Origin: JAMOQA01 sp964420365
Lineage (GTDB): Bacteria > Acidobacteriota > Polarisedimenticolia > J045
Reading direction: 5' to 3'
Assembly (NCBI GenBank): GCA_964420365.1
Contig: CAYQTA010000069.1
Span: 18,213-82,212 of the forward strand
Length of the DNA stretch: 64,000 nt
Part shown: piece by piece, positions 8,621-16,628 of the stretch
How the letters are laid out: each line of letters opens with the position of its first letter
How positions within the stretch are numbered: the first letter of the stretch is position 1
Position numbers and translations under genes: made by a program
Notes under the pieces: generated by a model
Databases searched by the model: none
What the model was told of the DNA's origin: nothing
The model's input: only the letters and a program-made list of their open reading frames with translations

Positions 8621-9085
8621 TCAGTCCTCCCGGGGGCGACCTTGGGGCAGTCGCTCCCTGCCTTTCTCATCGGCCGGGATTCCACCGCCTTGAGTGCCAA
8701 CCCGAAAGTTTCCGGAAAAGGACGGGCGGCCGTCCAGCAGCCCCGCGAAGGGAACCTCTCCGGCGAGGGCCGCCGCCTTTTGGAGGGAGCCGCCGGCGTC
8801 CTCCCCGGGCGCGAGCTGTTCGGCGATCTTCTCCGCGAGCCCGAGGGGTTCGCTCTCGGCGAGGGCCTGGCTGAGAAGGAGCTCGAACGTCGTCTGGCGC
8901 GCCCCGGAGCCGGCGGACTTCCCGAAGAACCCCCCGTCGAGCTGGGCCTTCTCCATCGAGGAAATCAGCTGGCGCAGCAGGACGGCCTCCAGGCCCCGGG
9001 CGGCCTCCCGGACCTGCTCCCGGCTCGGACGCGAGGTCTTGCCGGCGGGGGCGATCCCGCTCACCGGGCCGACGCCGTCCACCAT
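8621..9085 (-). CDS. flgJ: Rod-binding protein FlgJ, N-terminal domain type
   Basis: FlgJ caps rod assembly. This 154-residue form has only the rod-binding domain: AARGLEAVLLRQLISSMEKA, then FGKSAGSGARQTTFELLLSQALAES and LGLAEKIAEQL. The C-terminal muramidase domain of enteric FlgJ is absent, as in many deltaproteobacteria. Residues after about 110 are Gly/Arg-rich and poorly conserved in appearance. Its ATG overlaps the flgI stop by one base (TGATG). A separate peptidoglycan hydrolase must open the wall; the M23 peptidase at 31628 in the basal-body operon is one candidate. Confidence 0.88.
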   Translation of the reverse strand: MVDGVGPVSGIAPAGKTSRPSREQVREAARGLEAVLLRQLISSMEKAQLDGGFFGKSAGSGARQTTFELLLSQALAESEPLGLAEKIAEQLAPGEDAGGSLQKAAALAGEVPFAGLLDGRPSFSGNFRVGTQGGGIPADEKGRERLPQGRPRED

Positions 9086-10299
9086 CAGATCACCACCAGC
9101 TCGGCATGGAGGGCCCCGGCCGCGCGGATCGCCTCGAAGATCGAGATCATGTCCCGCGGCGACACCCCGAGCCTGTTCAGCGCCTCGACCAGGTCGGAGA
9201 CGGAGCTGCCCTCCTCGAGGGAGAGGGTCTTGCCCGTCTCTTCCTCGGCCCGCACCTCCCCTTCCGGCACCACCACGGTCTCGCCGGCCGAGAACGCGCC
9301 GGGCTGGCTGACCCCGAGACGTCTCGCGATCGAGATCGTCAGGTTGCCGTGGGTGATCGAGACACGGGACAGCCGCACGTCGCCGCCGAGGACGACGGTC
9401 CCCGTGCGCTCGTTGAGGATCACCCGGGCCGGGACGTCGGGCCGAACCGGCACGTCGAGGGCCAGCGCGAGGAACTCCACCGGCCTGTCCCCCAGCACCG
9501 GCGGCACGTTGAGCTGGATCGTCCCCGGGTCGAGGGCGCGGGCCGTGCCGGGCGAGAAGGCGGCGTCGAGGGCCTGCTCGATCCGGTAGGCGGTCTGGAA
9601 GTCCGGGCGCTTCAGCTCCAGGTAGAACGTCCGTCGCCCCGCGAGGTCGATCCCGGCGGAGCGCTCGACGAGGGCGCCCCCGGGAATCGTCCCGGTCGTC
9701 GGGTGGTTCTTCTGGACCGAGGCTCCCCCGCCCCCGGCGGAGAACGAGCCGCCGAGGCTGACGGGGCCCTGCGCGAGGGCGTAGATCCGGCCATCCGGCC
9801 CGCGAAGGGGGGTCATCAGCAGGGTCCCCCCGACCAGCGACTTGGCATCCCCGATCGAGGCGACGTTGACGTCGATCCGGGTGCCGGGCCGGGCGAACGG
9901 GGGCAGGTTGGCGGTCACCATCACGGCGGCGGCGTTCCGCACGCGGATCGCCGCGGGCGGCACGACGACGCCCATCCGCTGGAGGGCGTTGGCCAGGCTC
10001 TGGATCGTGAACTTGGCCTGGGTGCCGTCGCCCGTCCCGGCGAGACCGACGACCAGGCCGTACCCGGTGAGCTGGTTCTCGCGGACACCCTGGACCAGCA
10101 CGACGTCCTTGAGCGGCACGCCGCCCGGTCCCCGGGTCACCGGGGCCGGCGCGGGCACCGGGTCGACGTGCAGCGGCGGTCCCGGCGGCTTGCGCTCCAC
10201 CCTGCCGCCGGCGGGGGGCGCCCCCGCGGAACCGGCGAGGATCGCCGCGACGAGGACGGCCACCAGCGCCGGCACCCTTCGCATTCCGTGGACGCACAT
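9085..10299 (-). CDS. flgI: Flagellar P-ring protein FlgI
   Basis: FlgI builds the periplasmic P-ring around the rod. It is 404 residues with a signal peptide (RRVPALVAVLVAAILAGSAG, cleavage near residue 27) followed by an Arg/Pro-rich insert of about 35 residues not typical of the family. The mature part has LKDVVLVQGVRENQLTGYGL, GLAGTGDGTQAKFTIQS, MGVVVPPAAIRVRNAAAVMV, and the C-terminal LVEALNRLGVSPRDMISIFE. ATG 10299 has GAGGGGG upstream; a second ATG five codons later is possible. It follows flgH by 15 bp. Confidence 0.95.
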   Translation of the reverse strand: MCVHGMRRVPALVAVLVAAILAGSAGAPPAGGRVERKPPGPPLHVDPVPAPAPVTRGPGGVPLKDVVLVQGVRENQLTGYGLVVGLAGTGDGTQAKFTIQSLANALQRMGVVVPPAAIRVRNAAAVMVTANLPPFARPGTRIDVNVASIGDAKSLVGGTLLMTPLRGPDGRIYALAQGPVSLGGSFSAGGGGASVQKNHPTTGTIPGGALVERSAGIDLAGRRTFYLELKRPDFQTAYRIEQALDAAFSPGTARALDPGTIQLNVPPVLGDRPVEFLALALDVPVRPDVPARVILNERTGTVVLGGDVRLSRVSITHGNLTISIARRLGVSQPGAFSAGETVVVPEGEVRAEEETGKTLSLEEGSSVSDLVEALNRLGVSPRDMISIFEAIRAAGALHAELVVI

Positions 10300-10314
10300 C
10301 CCGTCACCCCCTCG

Positions 10315-11034
10315 TCAGAACGGCCAGATCTTCGCCAGCAGGCGCTGGAACCAGCCCTGTCTCGTCGTGTCCGCGACGTCGCCCACCCCGCCGTAGGTGA
10401 TCGTCAGGTCGGCGATCCTGGACGACGGGATCGTGTTGTCCGGACCGATGTCCTCGGGCCGCACGATCCCGGCGAGGGTGATCGTCTGGCGCTCGTGGTT
10501 GACCGCGATCTCCTTCGTGCCGGCAACCACCATCTGGCCGCCGGTCCCGATCGCCATCACCCGGACGGCGATCCGCGCGGAGAGCTTCGCCTTGCGCGTG
10601 GTCTCGCCGGCCCCCTCGAACGCCTTCTCGCCGCTGGCGCTGAACGCCAGGGCCGGGTCGAAGTCGGGACCGAGCTTGCCCTTGACCTTGTTTTCCCAGC
10701 CGAAGATCACCGGCGCCTTCAGGGTGTGCTCGGACTTCCTGTCGAGCTTGCTGTCCGCGGAACTCGACCCGAGGGCCGCCTCGGAGATCTGGACGACCAG
10801 CACGTCTCCGACGTGGCGCGCCCGGAAGTCGCCGACCAGCTCGGCCGCGCCGCCGTCGGTGAACAGGGAGCCCTCCGAGACCGGCCTCTGCCCGCCGGCC
10901 GGCTCCAGCTCCGGCAGCCTGCCGGGGTAGACCAGCGGCTGCGTCCGGGGCCGGCTCGCACACCCGGCGAGGGCGAGAGCCGCCAGGGTGCCCGCCAGCA
11001 GGAAAGCCCGGGACGTCGCTCCGGGTGCGCTCAT
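10315..11034 (-). CDS. flgH: Flagellar L-ring lipoprotein FlgH
   Basis: FlgH forms the outer-membrane L-ring bushing. The 239-residue precursor carries a lipoprotein signal with lipobox LALAGC (cysteine 25). Family features follow: SLFTDGGAAELVGDFRARHVGDVLVV, a central GWENKVKGKLG, and the C-terminal VNHERQTITLAGIVRPEDI with IADLTITYGGVGDV. Presence of FlgH and FlgI shows a Gram-negative envelope. The start overlaps the flgA stop (ATGA), so the two are coupled. Confidence 0.95.
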   Translation of the reverse strand: MSAPGATSRAFLLAGTLAALALAGCASRPRTQPLVYPGRLPELEPAGGQRPVSEGSLFTDGGAAELVGDFRARHVGDVLVVQISEAALGSSSADSKLDRKSEHTLKAPVIFGWENKVKGKLGPDFDPALAFSASGEKAFEGAGETTRKAKLSARIAVRVMAIGTGGQMVVAGTKEIAVNHERQTITLAGIVRPEDIGPDNTIPSSRIADLTITYGGVGDVADTTRQGWFQRLLAKIWPF

Positions 11035-12086
11035 CGCGCCTCCCGCTCGCCCCGCGCCTCCCGCGGAACCGGGCGCGCCCGCCGCGCCACCACCGGCTCG
11101 GCAGCCTCGTCGGAACCGAGGACGACCACCCGGCCCGGGGCAACCACGCGACCGATCACGGTCTTCTTCCCGTCGATGCCGACGACCCGCACCAGGGCCC
11201 CCACGTCACCCCGGGTGCGCGCGACCGTGTCCAGCTCGAGCGTCACGGCGCCGCGGCGGAAGAGAGCGCGCACCGGCTGGCCGGCCTCCACGGCCGCCGG
11301 CCGCGTCACCTGGCGCGCGAGCACCGGCTCCCCCGCCCGCACCGGGCGGCGCAGGACGAGGCCCCGTGCCCGCTCCGGGTCGTGGAGGACCGCCTTCCCC
11401 GGCGGCAGCTTCCGGGTCTCGAGGCGCAGGTCGCCGGGGCGCAGCCGGGCGCCCCGGTCCAGGTCCCGGGCGGCCACGAGCACGGGTGCCTCGATCGACA
11501 GCTCGGCCGAGACCGCGTAACGGCGCGGCGGGCGTCCACCCGTCCGCACCTCGATCGGGATCCTTACCCGGCCGGCCCGCAGCCCGCCCAGCGGCGGGCG
11601 GGCCACCACCTCGTGCTCGCCCGGGGGCAGCACCAGGCCCCGCGGGACCTCGACCTTCTCGATCGCCACCTTCCCGCGGGGATGAAGCCCGGAGAGCATC
11701 TTCTCGATGGCCGCCCGGACCTCATCCTCCCGCAGCGGTTCGCCCCGGCCGAAGAGTCGCACCCTGCTCGTGCCGTCCACCTCGACGTCCTGCGGCGGGA
11801 TCCCGGCCCGGCGAAGCGCCTCCCGGACGGCCAGGACGCCGATCACCCGGGAGCGGCCGGCCGGGGGCGCCTGCCCGATGCGGATCCCGCCGGCCCGCCC
11901 GGCGAGCGGCCCCGCGAGGCGCGCGATGTCCGCGAGCGTGACCGGCGTGCCGGCGGCGAGGGTCACCTCGGGGCGCAGGGTGACGACGAGCCCCTCCCCC
12001 GTTCCGGCCGCGACGGCCGGCGCCGCGGCGAGGACGAGCGCCAGGGCAAGGACGATCAGCGCGGCTCCGGTGATGCGGGTCGTCAT
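11031..12086 (-). CDS. flgA: Flagellar P-ring assembly chaperone FlgA
   Basis: FlgA is the periplasmic chaperone for P-ring formation. The protein (351 residues, longer than enteric FlgA at about 220) has an N-terminal signal peptide (ALIVLALALVLAAAPAVA) and a first domain with VTLAAGTPVTLADIARLAGPLAG. The C-terminal SAF domain shows LVAARDLDRGARLRPGDLRLET, then VLRRPVRAGEPVLARQVTRP and VKRGAV-like RALFRRGAVTLEL. The extra length lies in the N-terminal and middle parts and suggests duplication of the substrate-binding lobe. It sits between flgG and flgH. Confidence 0.93.
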   Translation of the reverse strand: MTTRITGAALIVLALALVLAAAPAVAAGTGEGLVVTLRPEVTLAAGTPVTLADIARLAGPLAGRAGGIRIGQAPPAGRSRVIGVLAVREALRRAGIPPQDVEVDGTSRVRLFGRGEPLREDEVRAAIEKMLSGLHPRGKVAIEKVEVPRGLVLPPGEHEVVARPPLGGLRAGRVRIPIEVRTGGRPPRRYAVSAELSIEAPVLVAARDLDRGARLRPGDLRLETRKLPPGKAVLHDPERARGLVLRRPVRAGEPVLARQVTRPAAVEAGQPVRALFRRGAVTLELDTVARTRGDVGALVRVVGIDGKKTVIGRVVAPGRVVVLGSDEAAEPVVARRARPVPREARGEREAR

Positions 12087-12103
12087 GACCTTTCGTCCTC
12101 CTG

Positions 12104-12889
12104 CTAGCGCACCAGCGTGACGAGCTTGCGGAGCATGTCGTCCGCCGCCCGCACCGCGCGGGAGTTCAGCTCGTAGGCCCGCTGGGCGCTGATCATCTCC
12201 ACCAGCTCGGCGACGATGTTGACGTTCGACGTCTCGAGGAACCCCTGGCTGATCTCCCCGAGTCCGTCCTGGCCGGGGGTGCCGAGGATCGGGTCGCCGC
12301 TCGCCTGGGTCGCGACGAACAGGTTGTTGCCGACGCTCTGCAGGCCGGCGGGGTTGATGAAGCTGGCCAGCTCGATGTTCCCCACCTGGCTGACGGTCTC
12401 GTCGGCGAGCCGCACGGTGACCGTGCCGTCCCGCCCGATGGTGATCGCCTTCGCGTCCTGCGGGACCGTGATCGGCGGGTCGAGCTGGTAGCCGAGGGAG
12501 TTGACCACGTTGCCGTTCTCGTCGACGGTGAACGAGCCGTCCCGGGTGTAGGCGTTGGTCCCGTCGGGACGGACGAGCTTGAAGAACCCCTGGCCCTCGA
12601 TCACGAGGTCGAGGGGGTTTTCCGTCGGCTTGAAGTCCCCCTGCTGGAACAGCCGCTTGATCGCCGCGGTCCGGGTGCCGAGACCGATCTGGATGCCCGA
12701 GGGAAGGTTCGTCGAAGCGCTCGACGCGGTCCCGGGGGCGTTGACCGTCTGGTAGAGCAGGTCCTGGAACTCGGCCCGGCTGCGCTTGAACCCGGTCGTG
12801 TTGACGTTGGCCAGGTTGTTGGCGATGACGTCCATGTTGAGCTGCTGGGCCGCCATCCCCGTCGCGGCCGTCCAGAGCGAGCGTTCCAT
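12104..12889 (-). CDS. flgG: Flagellar distal rod protein FlgG
   Basis: FlgG is the distal rod. The 261-residue length is standard. The sequence has MERSLWTAATGMAAQQLNMD, IANNLANVNTTGFKRSRAEF, GDFKPTENPLDLVIEGQGFF, TRDGSFTVDENGNVVNSLGY, and the closing VELVEMI-type NIVAELVEMISAQRAYELNS plus RAADDMLRKLVTLVR. GAGGAGG lies 7 nt before the ATG. It is the second gene of the flgF operon, 29 bp after flgF. Confidence 0.97.
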   Translation of the reverse strand: MERSLWTAATGMAAQQLNMDVIANNLANVNTTGFKRSRAEFQDLLYQTVNAPGTASSASTNLPSGIQIGLGTRTAAIKRLFQQGDFKPTENPLDLVIEGQGFFKLVRPDGTNAYTRDGSFTVDENGNVVNSLGYQLDPPITVPQDAKAITIGRDGTVTVRLADETVSQVGNIELASFINPAGLQSVGNNLFVATQASGDPILGTPGQDGLGEISQGFLETSNVNIVAELVEMISAQRAYELNSRAVRAADDMLRKLVTLVR

Positions 12890-12918
12890 CCGCTACCTCC
12901 TCCTCGTCGCGGGCGCGC

Positions 12919-13662
12919 TCAGCGCACCACGTCTCCCAGCTTCACCGCCTCGCTGGCCACCACGTTCGCCGCCACGTGGACGACCCGTTCCTGCAACTCG
13001 AACAGGCGCTGGACCCCGATCATCCGCACCAGTTCCTCGGTGGCGGAAACGCCGCTCTGCTCGAGGAACCCCTGGCGGATCCGCACCCGTTCCGGCGGCA
13101 GGGGGGTCACCCCCGAGGTCGCCCGCCAGAGGGAGTTCCCCTCCCGGCGCAGTGTCCCCGGGGGAGCGGTCACGAGCCCCAGGGTCGCCACCTGCTCGCC
13201 GTCCACGCTGACCGTGCCGTCCTGGGCCACCTCGACCTGCCGGGCGCCGGCGGGCACGATCACCGGGTTCCCCAGCTCGTCGAGGAGCGGGTGGCCATCC
13301 GGCGTGACGAGCCGTCCCCGGTCATCGAGCTGGAGGCTCCCGGCCCGGGTCAGCCGTTCCCCGGCCGGCGTCCCCACCCGGAACCAGCCCTCGCCCTCGA
13401 TGGCGAGGTCGAGCGGGTTGCCGGTGCTCTTCAGTGGACCGGGCCGCATCGCGTCCCAGGTACCGCGCACGTCGACCTCCACCGGGGCGGCCGGTGTTCC
13501 CCCGGAAGCCCGGGCGACCGCCCGGCCCAGGTAGCTGGCGAACAGGGGGCGCTCCGGCCGGTAGGCCGGGGTGGTGACGTTGGCGAGGTTGCTCGCCGTC
13601 ACGTCGAGCGCCTTCTCCCCGGCAACCAGCCCGGAGGCGGCGGTGTAGAGCATCGGGAACAT
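12919..13662 (-). CDS. flgF: Flagellar proximal rod protein FlgF
   Basis: FlgF is a proximal rod subunit. The 247-residue protein begins MFPMLYTAASGLVAGEKALD, followed by SNLANVTTPAYRPERPLF and the hook-family motif STGNPLDLAIEGEGWFRV. The C-terminus has ATEELVRMIGVQRLFELQ. The ATG at 13662 was chosen for GAAGGAGG about 8 nt upstream and because it lies 49 bp from a sigma54 promoter (13711-13726). It is the promoter-proximal gene of a run that continues without large gaps through flgG-A-H-I-J-M-N-K-L-fliW-csrA-HDOD. Confidence 0.93.
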   Translation of the reverse strand: MFPMLYTAASGLVAGEKALDVTASNLANVTTPAYRPERPLFASYLGRAVARASGGTPAAPVEVDVRGTWDAMRPGPLKSTGNPLDLAIEGEGWFRVGTPAGERLTRAGSLQLDDRGRLVTPDGHPLLDELGNPVIVPAGARQVEVAQDGTVSVDGEQVATLGLVTAPPGTLRREGNSLWRATSGVTPLPPERVRIRQGFLEQSGVSATEELVRMIGVQRLFELQERVVHVAANVVASEAVKLGDVVR

Positions 13663-13710
13663 CCGGCAGTCCTCCTTCTCGTGCCGCGCGGAGCGGCCCC
13701 TTCCCTTCAG

Positions 13711-13726
13711 TGCAAGATCCGTACCC
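13711..13726 (-). promoter_or_regulatory. sigma54 promoter of the flgF-to-HDOD operon
   Basis: Reverse-strand GGGTACG-N4-TTGCA has the GG and GC elements 10 bp apart as in the consensus TGGCACG-N4-TTGCW. It lies 49 bp before the flgF ATG. It is the weakest of the six sites, with G and T at the first and fourth positions. A GGCA-N5-TTCC dyad lies 52 bp upstream. Confidence 0.75.
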
Positions 13727-13762
13727 GCATCCGGGGGCTCATTCCGTTGGACTTCGGCGGGA

Positions 13763-14008
13763 TCACGACGGGGTCCCGGCAGGTTCTTCCTCCCGGACCG
13801 TCGGTTCTCCGACGGTCCGGACGACCCGCAGGACCAGGGTCGGAACGATCCTCTCCACCTCGACGAGGACCTCCTGTCCCCGCCGCAGCGGGCGCTCCGC
13901 CCGGGCGACAAGGGGGGTCCCCTCGAGAATGATCCGGACCCGGCCGTCCCCCTCGATCCGGGCGACCCGCGCCGGGTAGGTCCCGCCGACCCGGAGCGCC
14001 GGGAGCAT
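13763..14008 (-). CDS. Small hypothetical protein at the end of the switch operon
   Basis: An 81-residue protein of unknown function. It looks like a single small beta domain: TYPARVARIEGDGRVRIILE, then LVARAERPLRRGQEVLVEVE and RIVPTLVLRVV, ending in a disordered acidic/proline tail. This alternation resembles the N-terminal module of some FliK/hook-length proteins by memory, but that is only an impression. Its ATG overlaps the stop of the upstream 121-residue gene by one base (TGATG), so it is probably translated with the fliM-fliN group. Its 3' part overlaps the upstream control region of the flgF promoter. Confidence 0.65.
   Translation of the reverse strand: MLPALRVGGTYPARVARIEGDGRVRIILEGTPLVARAERPLRRGQEVLVEVERIVPTLVLRVVRTVGEPTVREEEPAGTPS
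13778..13790. promoter_or_regulatory. Putative activator dyad upstream of the flgF sigma54 promoter
   Basis: GGCA-GGTTC-TTCC, one of six related dyads (GGCA-N5-T[G/T]CC) that each lie 50-135 bp upstream of a sigma54 promoter in this window. This copy has one mismatch in the second half-site and lies within the 81-residue gene. Confidence 0.4.
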
Positions 14009-14373
14009 CAGCTCGCCTCCCGGGCCCGGAACGCCGCCAGGCGCTCGCGGAGGGCCCGCTCGGCGGCCAGCTCCTCCCGCCGCTCCGCCTCGGCGACCAG
14101 GTCCGCCAGGACCGAGGGAACCTCCAGCCGGGACGCGGCGGCCGGCGCGGGAGAGGAGGCGGGAGCCGGGTCCTTCTCCTTCTCCTTCGCCGGGGCCGGG
14201 GTTCGCCGTCGGAGCGGGAACCGCAGCCGGGGCAGCAGCCGGCGGCGCGCCTTCCGGGCGGGCCCGCGGGCGGCCGGCCGACGACCACCCTGCCCGCGGG
14301 CGAGCACGAACAGGCCCGCGAGCATCACCAGGTTGAACAGGAGCTGCAGCAGCCAGAGGGTCTCCATGTTCAC
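14008..14373 (-). CDS. Hypothetical single-span membrane protein next to fliN
   Basis: A 121-residue protein not recognised. It has an N-terminal membrane helix (about 5-26, LWLLQLLFNLVMLAGLFVLA), a strongly basic Arg/Ala/Pro stretch (about 28-60), a Pro/Ala/Lys linker, and an amphipathic helical C-terminus (LADLVAEAERREELAAERAL). The topology suggests a membrane-anchored protein with a cytoplasmic helical tail. Start and stop overlap neighbours: ATGA with fliN and TGATG with the 81-residue gene, indicating translational coupling. Its position after fliM-fliN suggests a role near the C-ring or export gate; that is inference only. Confidence 0.75.
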   Translation of the reverse strand: MNMETLWLLQLLFNLVMLAGLFVLARGQGGRRPAARGPARKARRRLLPRLRFPLRRRTPAPAKEKEKDPAPASSPAPAAASRLEVPSVLADLVAEAERREELAAERALRERLAAFRAREAS

Positions 14374-14843
14374 ACCCCTCCCTCGGTCACGAGGTCCCGC
14401 ACCCGGAACCCGAACCGTCCGTCGATGACGACCAGTTCACCGGTGGCGTAGGGCCGCCCCTGCACGTAGAGGGTCACCACGTCGTCCCCGTCGAGGCCCA
14501 CCGGCACCGCGTCCCCGACCCGCAGCGCGAGCACCCGCTCGAGGGGCCAGGCCAGCCGCCCGAGGCGCACCTCGAGGGGAAGCTCGATCTGGTCGAGCAG
14601 GGACGTGGGCGCCGGGCCGGAGGATCCGGCCGCGTCGGGCTGGAGAGCGGTCGTCTCCGAACCGGTGACCGGCCGCGTTCCCGGGCCCTCGACGGCGGGG
14701 GGAGCCCCGTCGCCGCCCGGTCCCGCCGCGGCCTGCTCCACGTCCTCCGGCGGCACGAAGGTGGTCGCGCCGTCCTCTCCGTCGAGCACGCGGGTCTCGC
14801 CACCCTCGTCCACGGGGTCCTTCCTGTCCTTCTCGTCGGTCAT
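14370..14843 (-). CDS. fliN: Flagellar motor switch protein FliN
   Basis: FliN forms the lower C-ring and docks FliH and CheY. The C-terminal 70 residues match the SpoA fold: LLDQIELPLEVRLGRLAWPL, then LRVGDAVPVGLDGDDVVTLY and GRPYATGELVVIDGRFGFRV. A variable acidic, Ala/Pro/Gly-rich N-terminus of about 85 residues precedes it. This copy is closer to canonical FliN than the fliN-like gene at 23817. It follows fliM by 22 bp and is coupled to the 121-residue gene downstream. Confidence 0.92.
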   Translation of the reverse strand: MTDEKDRKDPVDEGGETRVLDGEDGATTFVPPEDVEQAAAGPGGDGAPPAVEGPGTRPVTGSETTALQPDAAGSSGPAPTSLLDQIELPLEVRLGRLAWPLERVLALRVGDAVPVGLDGDDVVTLYVQGRPYATGELVVIDGRFGFRVRDLVTEGGV

Positions 14844-14865
14844 CGTCCGGTCTCCGCGCGGCGGG

Positions 14866-15813
14866 TCAGAGGATCTCCTCCGGTCCCTCCGCGAGTTCCT
14901 TCACCTCGAACCAGCGCTGCGGTCCCCGGCGGGCGATCTCGCCGCGGGCGAGGAGCAGCTCGTTGATCCGCAGTCCCAGGGGATCTTCCTCGGTCGCCTC
15001 GAGCTGGAGGACGGCACCGGGCCGGAGATGGCGCAGGTCGCCGAGCCGGATCGTCCCGGCGGAGAGCACCGGTTCCAGCCGCACCCGGGCGCGGCCGACG
15101 GCCTCCACCAGCTCGGGGGGCGGGGCGTCTTCCCGGACGACCGGCGCCTCGGCGACCAGCCGGTTGACGAGCACCGGGGTCATCAGCAGGCGGCAGGCCA
15201 GGTCGCCGGTCTCGGTGGAGACCCGGAGCTGGGCGGTCGCCAGGGTGCCTCCCCGCTGGGCGAGGCGGCCGAAGACCGGGTCGTGGTCGAGGCCGCCCGA
15301 GGAGATCGGTCCCATCGACGTGCGGGCGGAGAGCCAGCCCGCGATCCGGGCGAGGGCGGTCTCGAGCAGGCGCTGTTCCACCAGGGAGAGAAGCCGCGCG
15401 CCCTCGGGGGCCTTCCCCTCGCCCCCCTGGAGGCGGTCGACCAGCATCACGGCCAGCTCGCCGTGGAGGGCGATTCCCCCGACCACGGACTCCTCCTCGT
15501 CGAGGAGGATCCCCAGGGGCTCGAGGGCGGTCATCGTGGCGAGGACCGTGGAGGCCGGCTGCTGGACCAGCCCCGCGTAGGCGACCTCGATCGCCTTCTC
15601 GGGCGCCAGCAGGATGTTCAGGATCTCCCCCAGCTCCTCCGCGATCCGCTCGGCCGCCGCCTCGACCAGCGCGAGCCGGTCACCGGCGAGAACGATCGGC
15701 GCCCGCAGGTCGAAGACGACCTCCCGGGCGCCGGTGGCGGAGAGTTCTTCCTCCCCCGGCTCGAACGACGCGAGGAGGGCGTCGACCTCCTCCTGGGAGA
15801 GCAGCCGGCTCAT
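14866..15813 (-). CDS. fliM: Flagellar motor switch protein FliM
   Basis: FliM is the middle ring of the C-ring and the main CheY-P receptor. The 315-residue protein begins with the CheY-binding peptide RLLSQEEVDALLAS. The middle CheC-like domain includes TALEPLGILLDEEESVVGG, and the C-terminal SpoA domain contains LRHLRPGAVLQLEATEEDPL. The start overlaps the fliA stop by one base (TGATG). Unusually, fliM is placed after flhG-fliA and far from the fliL and fliO-P genes it normally precedes. Confidence 0.93.
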   Translation of the reverse strand: MSRLLSQEEVDALLASFEPGEEELSATGAREVVFDLRAPIVLAGDRLALVEAAAERIAEELGEILNILLAPEKAIEVAYAGLVQQPASTVLATMTALEPLGILLDEEESVVGGIALHGELAVMLVDRLQGGEGKAPEGARLLSLVEQRLLETALARIAGWLSARTSMGPISSGGLDHDPVFGRLAQRGGTLATAQLRVSTETGDLACRLLMTPVLVNRLVAEAPVVREDAPPPELVEAVGRARVRLEPVLSAGTIRLGDLRHLRPGAVLQLEATEEDPLGLRINELLLARGEIARRGPQRWFEVKELAEGPEEIL

Positions 15814-16628
15814 CACGCGGTCTCCGGGACGCTCAGGCGGGCCGCGACCCGCGAGCGCAGCCGGGCGATCGCCCGGGTGTGGATCTGGCAGACGCGGGAC
15901 TCGCTGACGTCCAGGACCGCGCCGATCTCCTTGAGGGTCAGCCCCCGCTCGTAGTAGAGGCTGAGCACGAGCCGCTCCCGCTCGGGAAGCTGGTCGATCT
16001 CCTCCGAGAGGAGCTGCCGCCGCTCCTTGGCCTCGACCTGGCCCAGCGGGTCCCCCGACGGATCGGCGGGATCGCGTCCCTCCTCCTCGAGGCCGGGCAT
16101 CGCGCCCATCCGGATCCCCCGCGCCTGGACGTACAGCTCCTGCAGCTCCTCGAGGGAGATGTCGAGCTCCGCGGCGATCTCCTCGTCGCTGGCCGCGCGC
16201 CGGGTACGGCTCTCCACCGCGGCGATCGCCGTCTCGAGCCTGCGCGCGGCGCGCCGCAGGGAACGGGGCGCCCAGTCCCGGGCCCGCACGCCGTCGAGGA
16301 TCGCCCCCCGGATCCGCTGCTCCGCGTACGTCTTGAAGCGCACGTTGCGCGCCGGGTCGAACCGGTCGACCGCCTCCATCAACCCGAGCAGCCCGTCCCC
16401 CACCAGGTCGTCGTAGTCGATCGAGCCGGCGAGCCGCGAGCCGATCCGGTGTGCCAGGTAGCGCACCAGGGGCACGTGCGCGAGGAGCAGGCGCTCCCGT
16501 TCCGGCGAGCCGGGCACGCGCGCCTCGGGCGTCCACTCGACGGAAGGGTCGACGAGCGGCGCCTCGAAGACGGCGGCCCCGTCCCGGGTCAGTGCATCGT
16601 CTCGGTTGCCCGTGCTTCTCTTTCCCAT
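15813..16628 (-). CDS. fliA: Flagellar sigma factor sigma28 (FliA)
   Basis: FliA directs RNA polymerase to late flagellar promoters of the form TAAAGTTT-N11-GCCGATAA; six such sites occur in this window. The 271-residue protein has region 2 (LLLAHVPLVRYLAHRIGSRL, YDDLVGDGLLGLMEAVDRFD, RFKTYAEQRIRGAILDGVRA), region 3 (AASDEEIAAELDISLEELQE), and region 4 with the helix-turn-helix GLTLKEIGAVLDVSESRVCQ. ATG 16628, with GGGGAACG just upstream, overlaps the end of flhG by 40 bp; other in-frame starts would remove or bloat the N-terminus. Activity is presumably held by FlgM (8273). Confidence 0.95.
   Translation of the reverse strand: MGKRSTGNRDDALTRDGAAVFEAPLVDPSVEWTPEARVPGSPERERLLLAHVPLVRYLAHRIGSRLAGSIDYDDLVGDGLLGLMEAVDRFDPARNVRFKTYAEQRIRGAILDGVRARDWAPRSLRRAARRLETAIAAVESRTRRAASDEEIAAELDISLEELQELYVQARGIRMGAMPGLEEEGRDPADPSGDPLGQVEAKERRQLLSEEIDQLPERERLVLSLYYERGLTLKEIGAVLDVSESRVCQIHTRAIARLRSRVAARLSVPETA

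Noticed and set aside
6325..8874. Forward-strand frame of about 850 codons opposite flgK-flgN-flgM
   Set aside because: No protein family is recognisable, composition is Arg/Gly/Pro-rich, and well-supported flg genes occupy the other strand.
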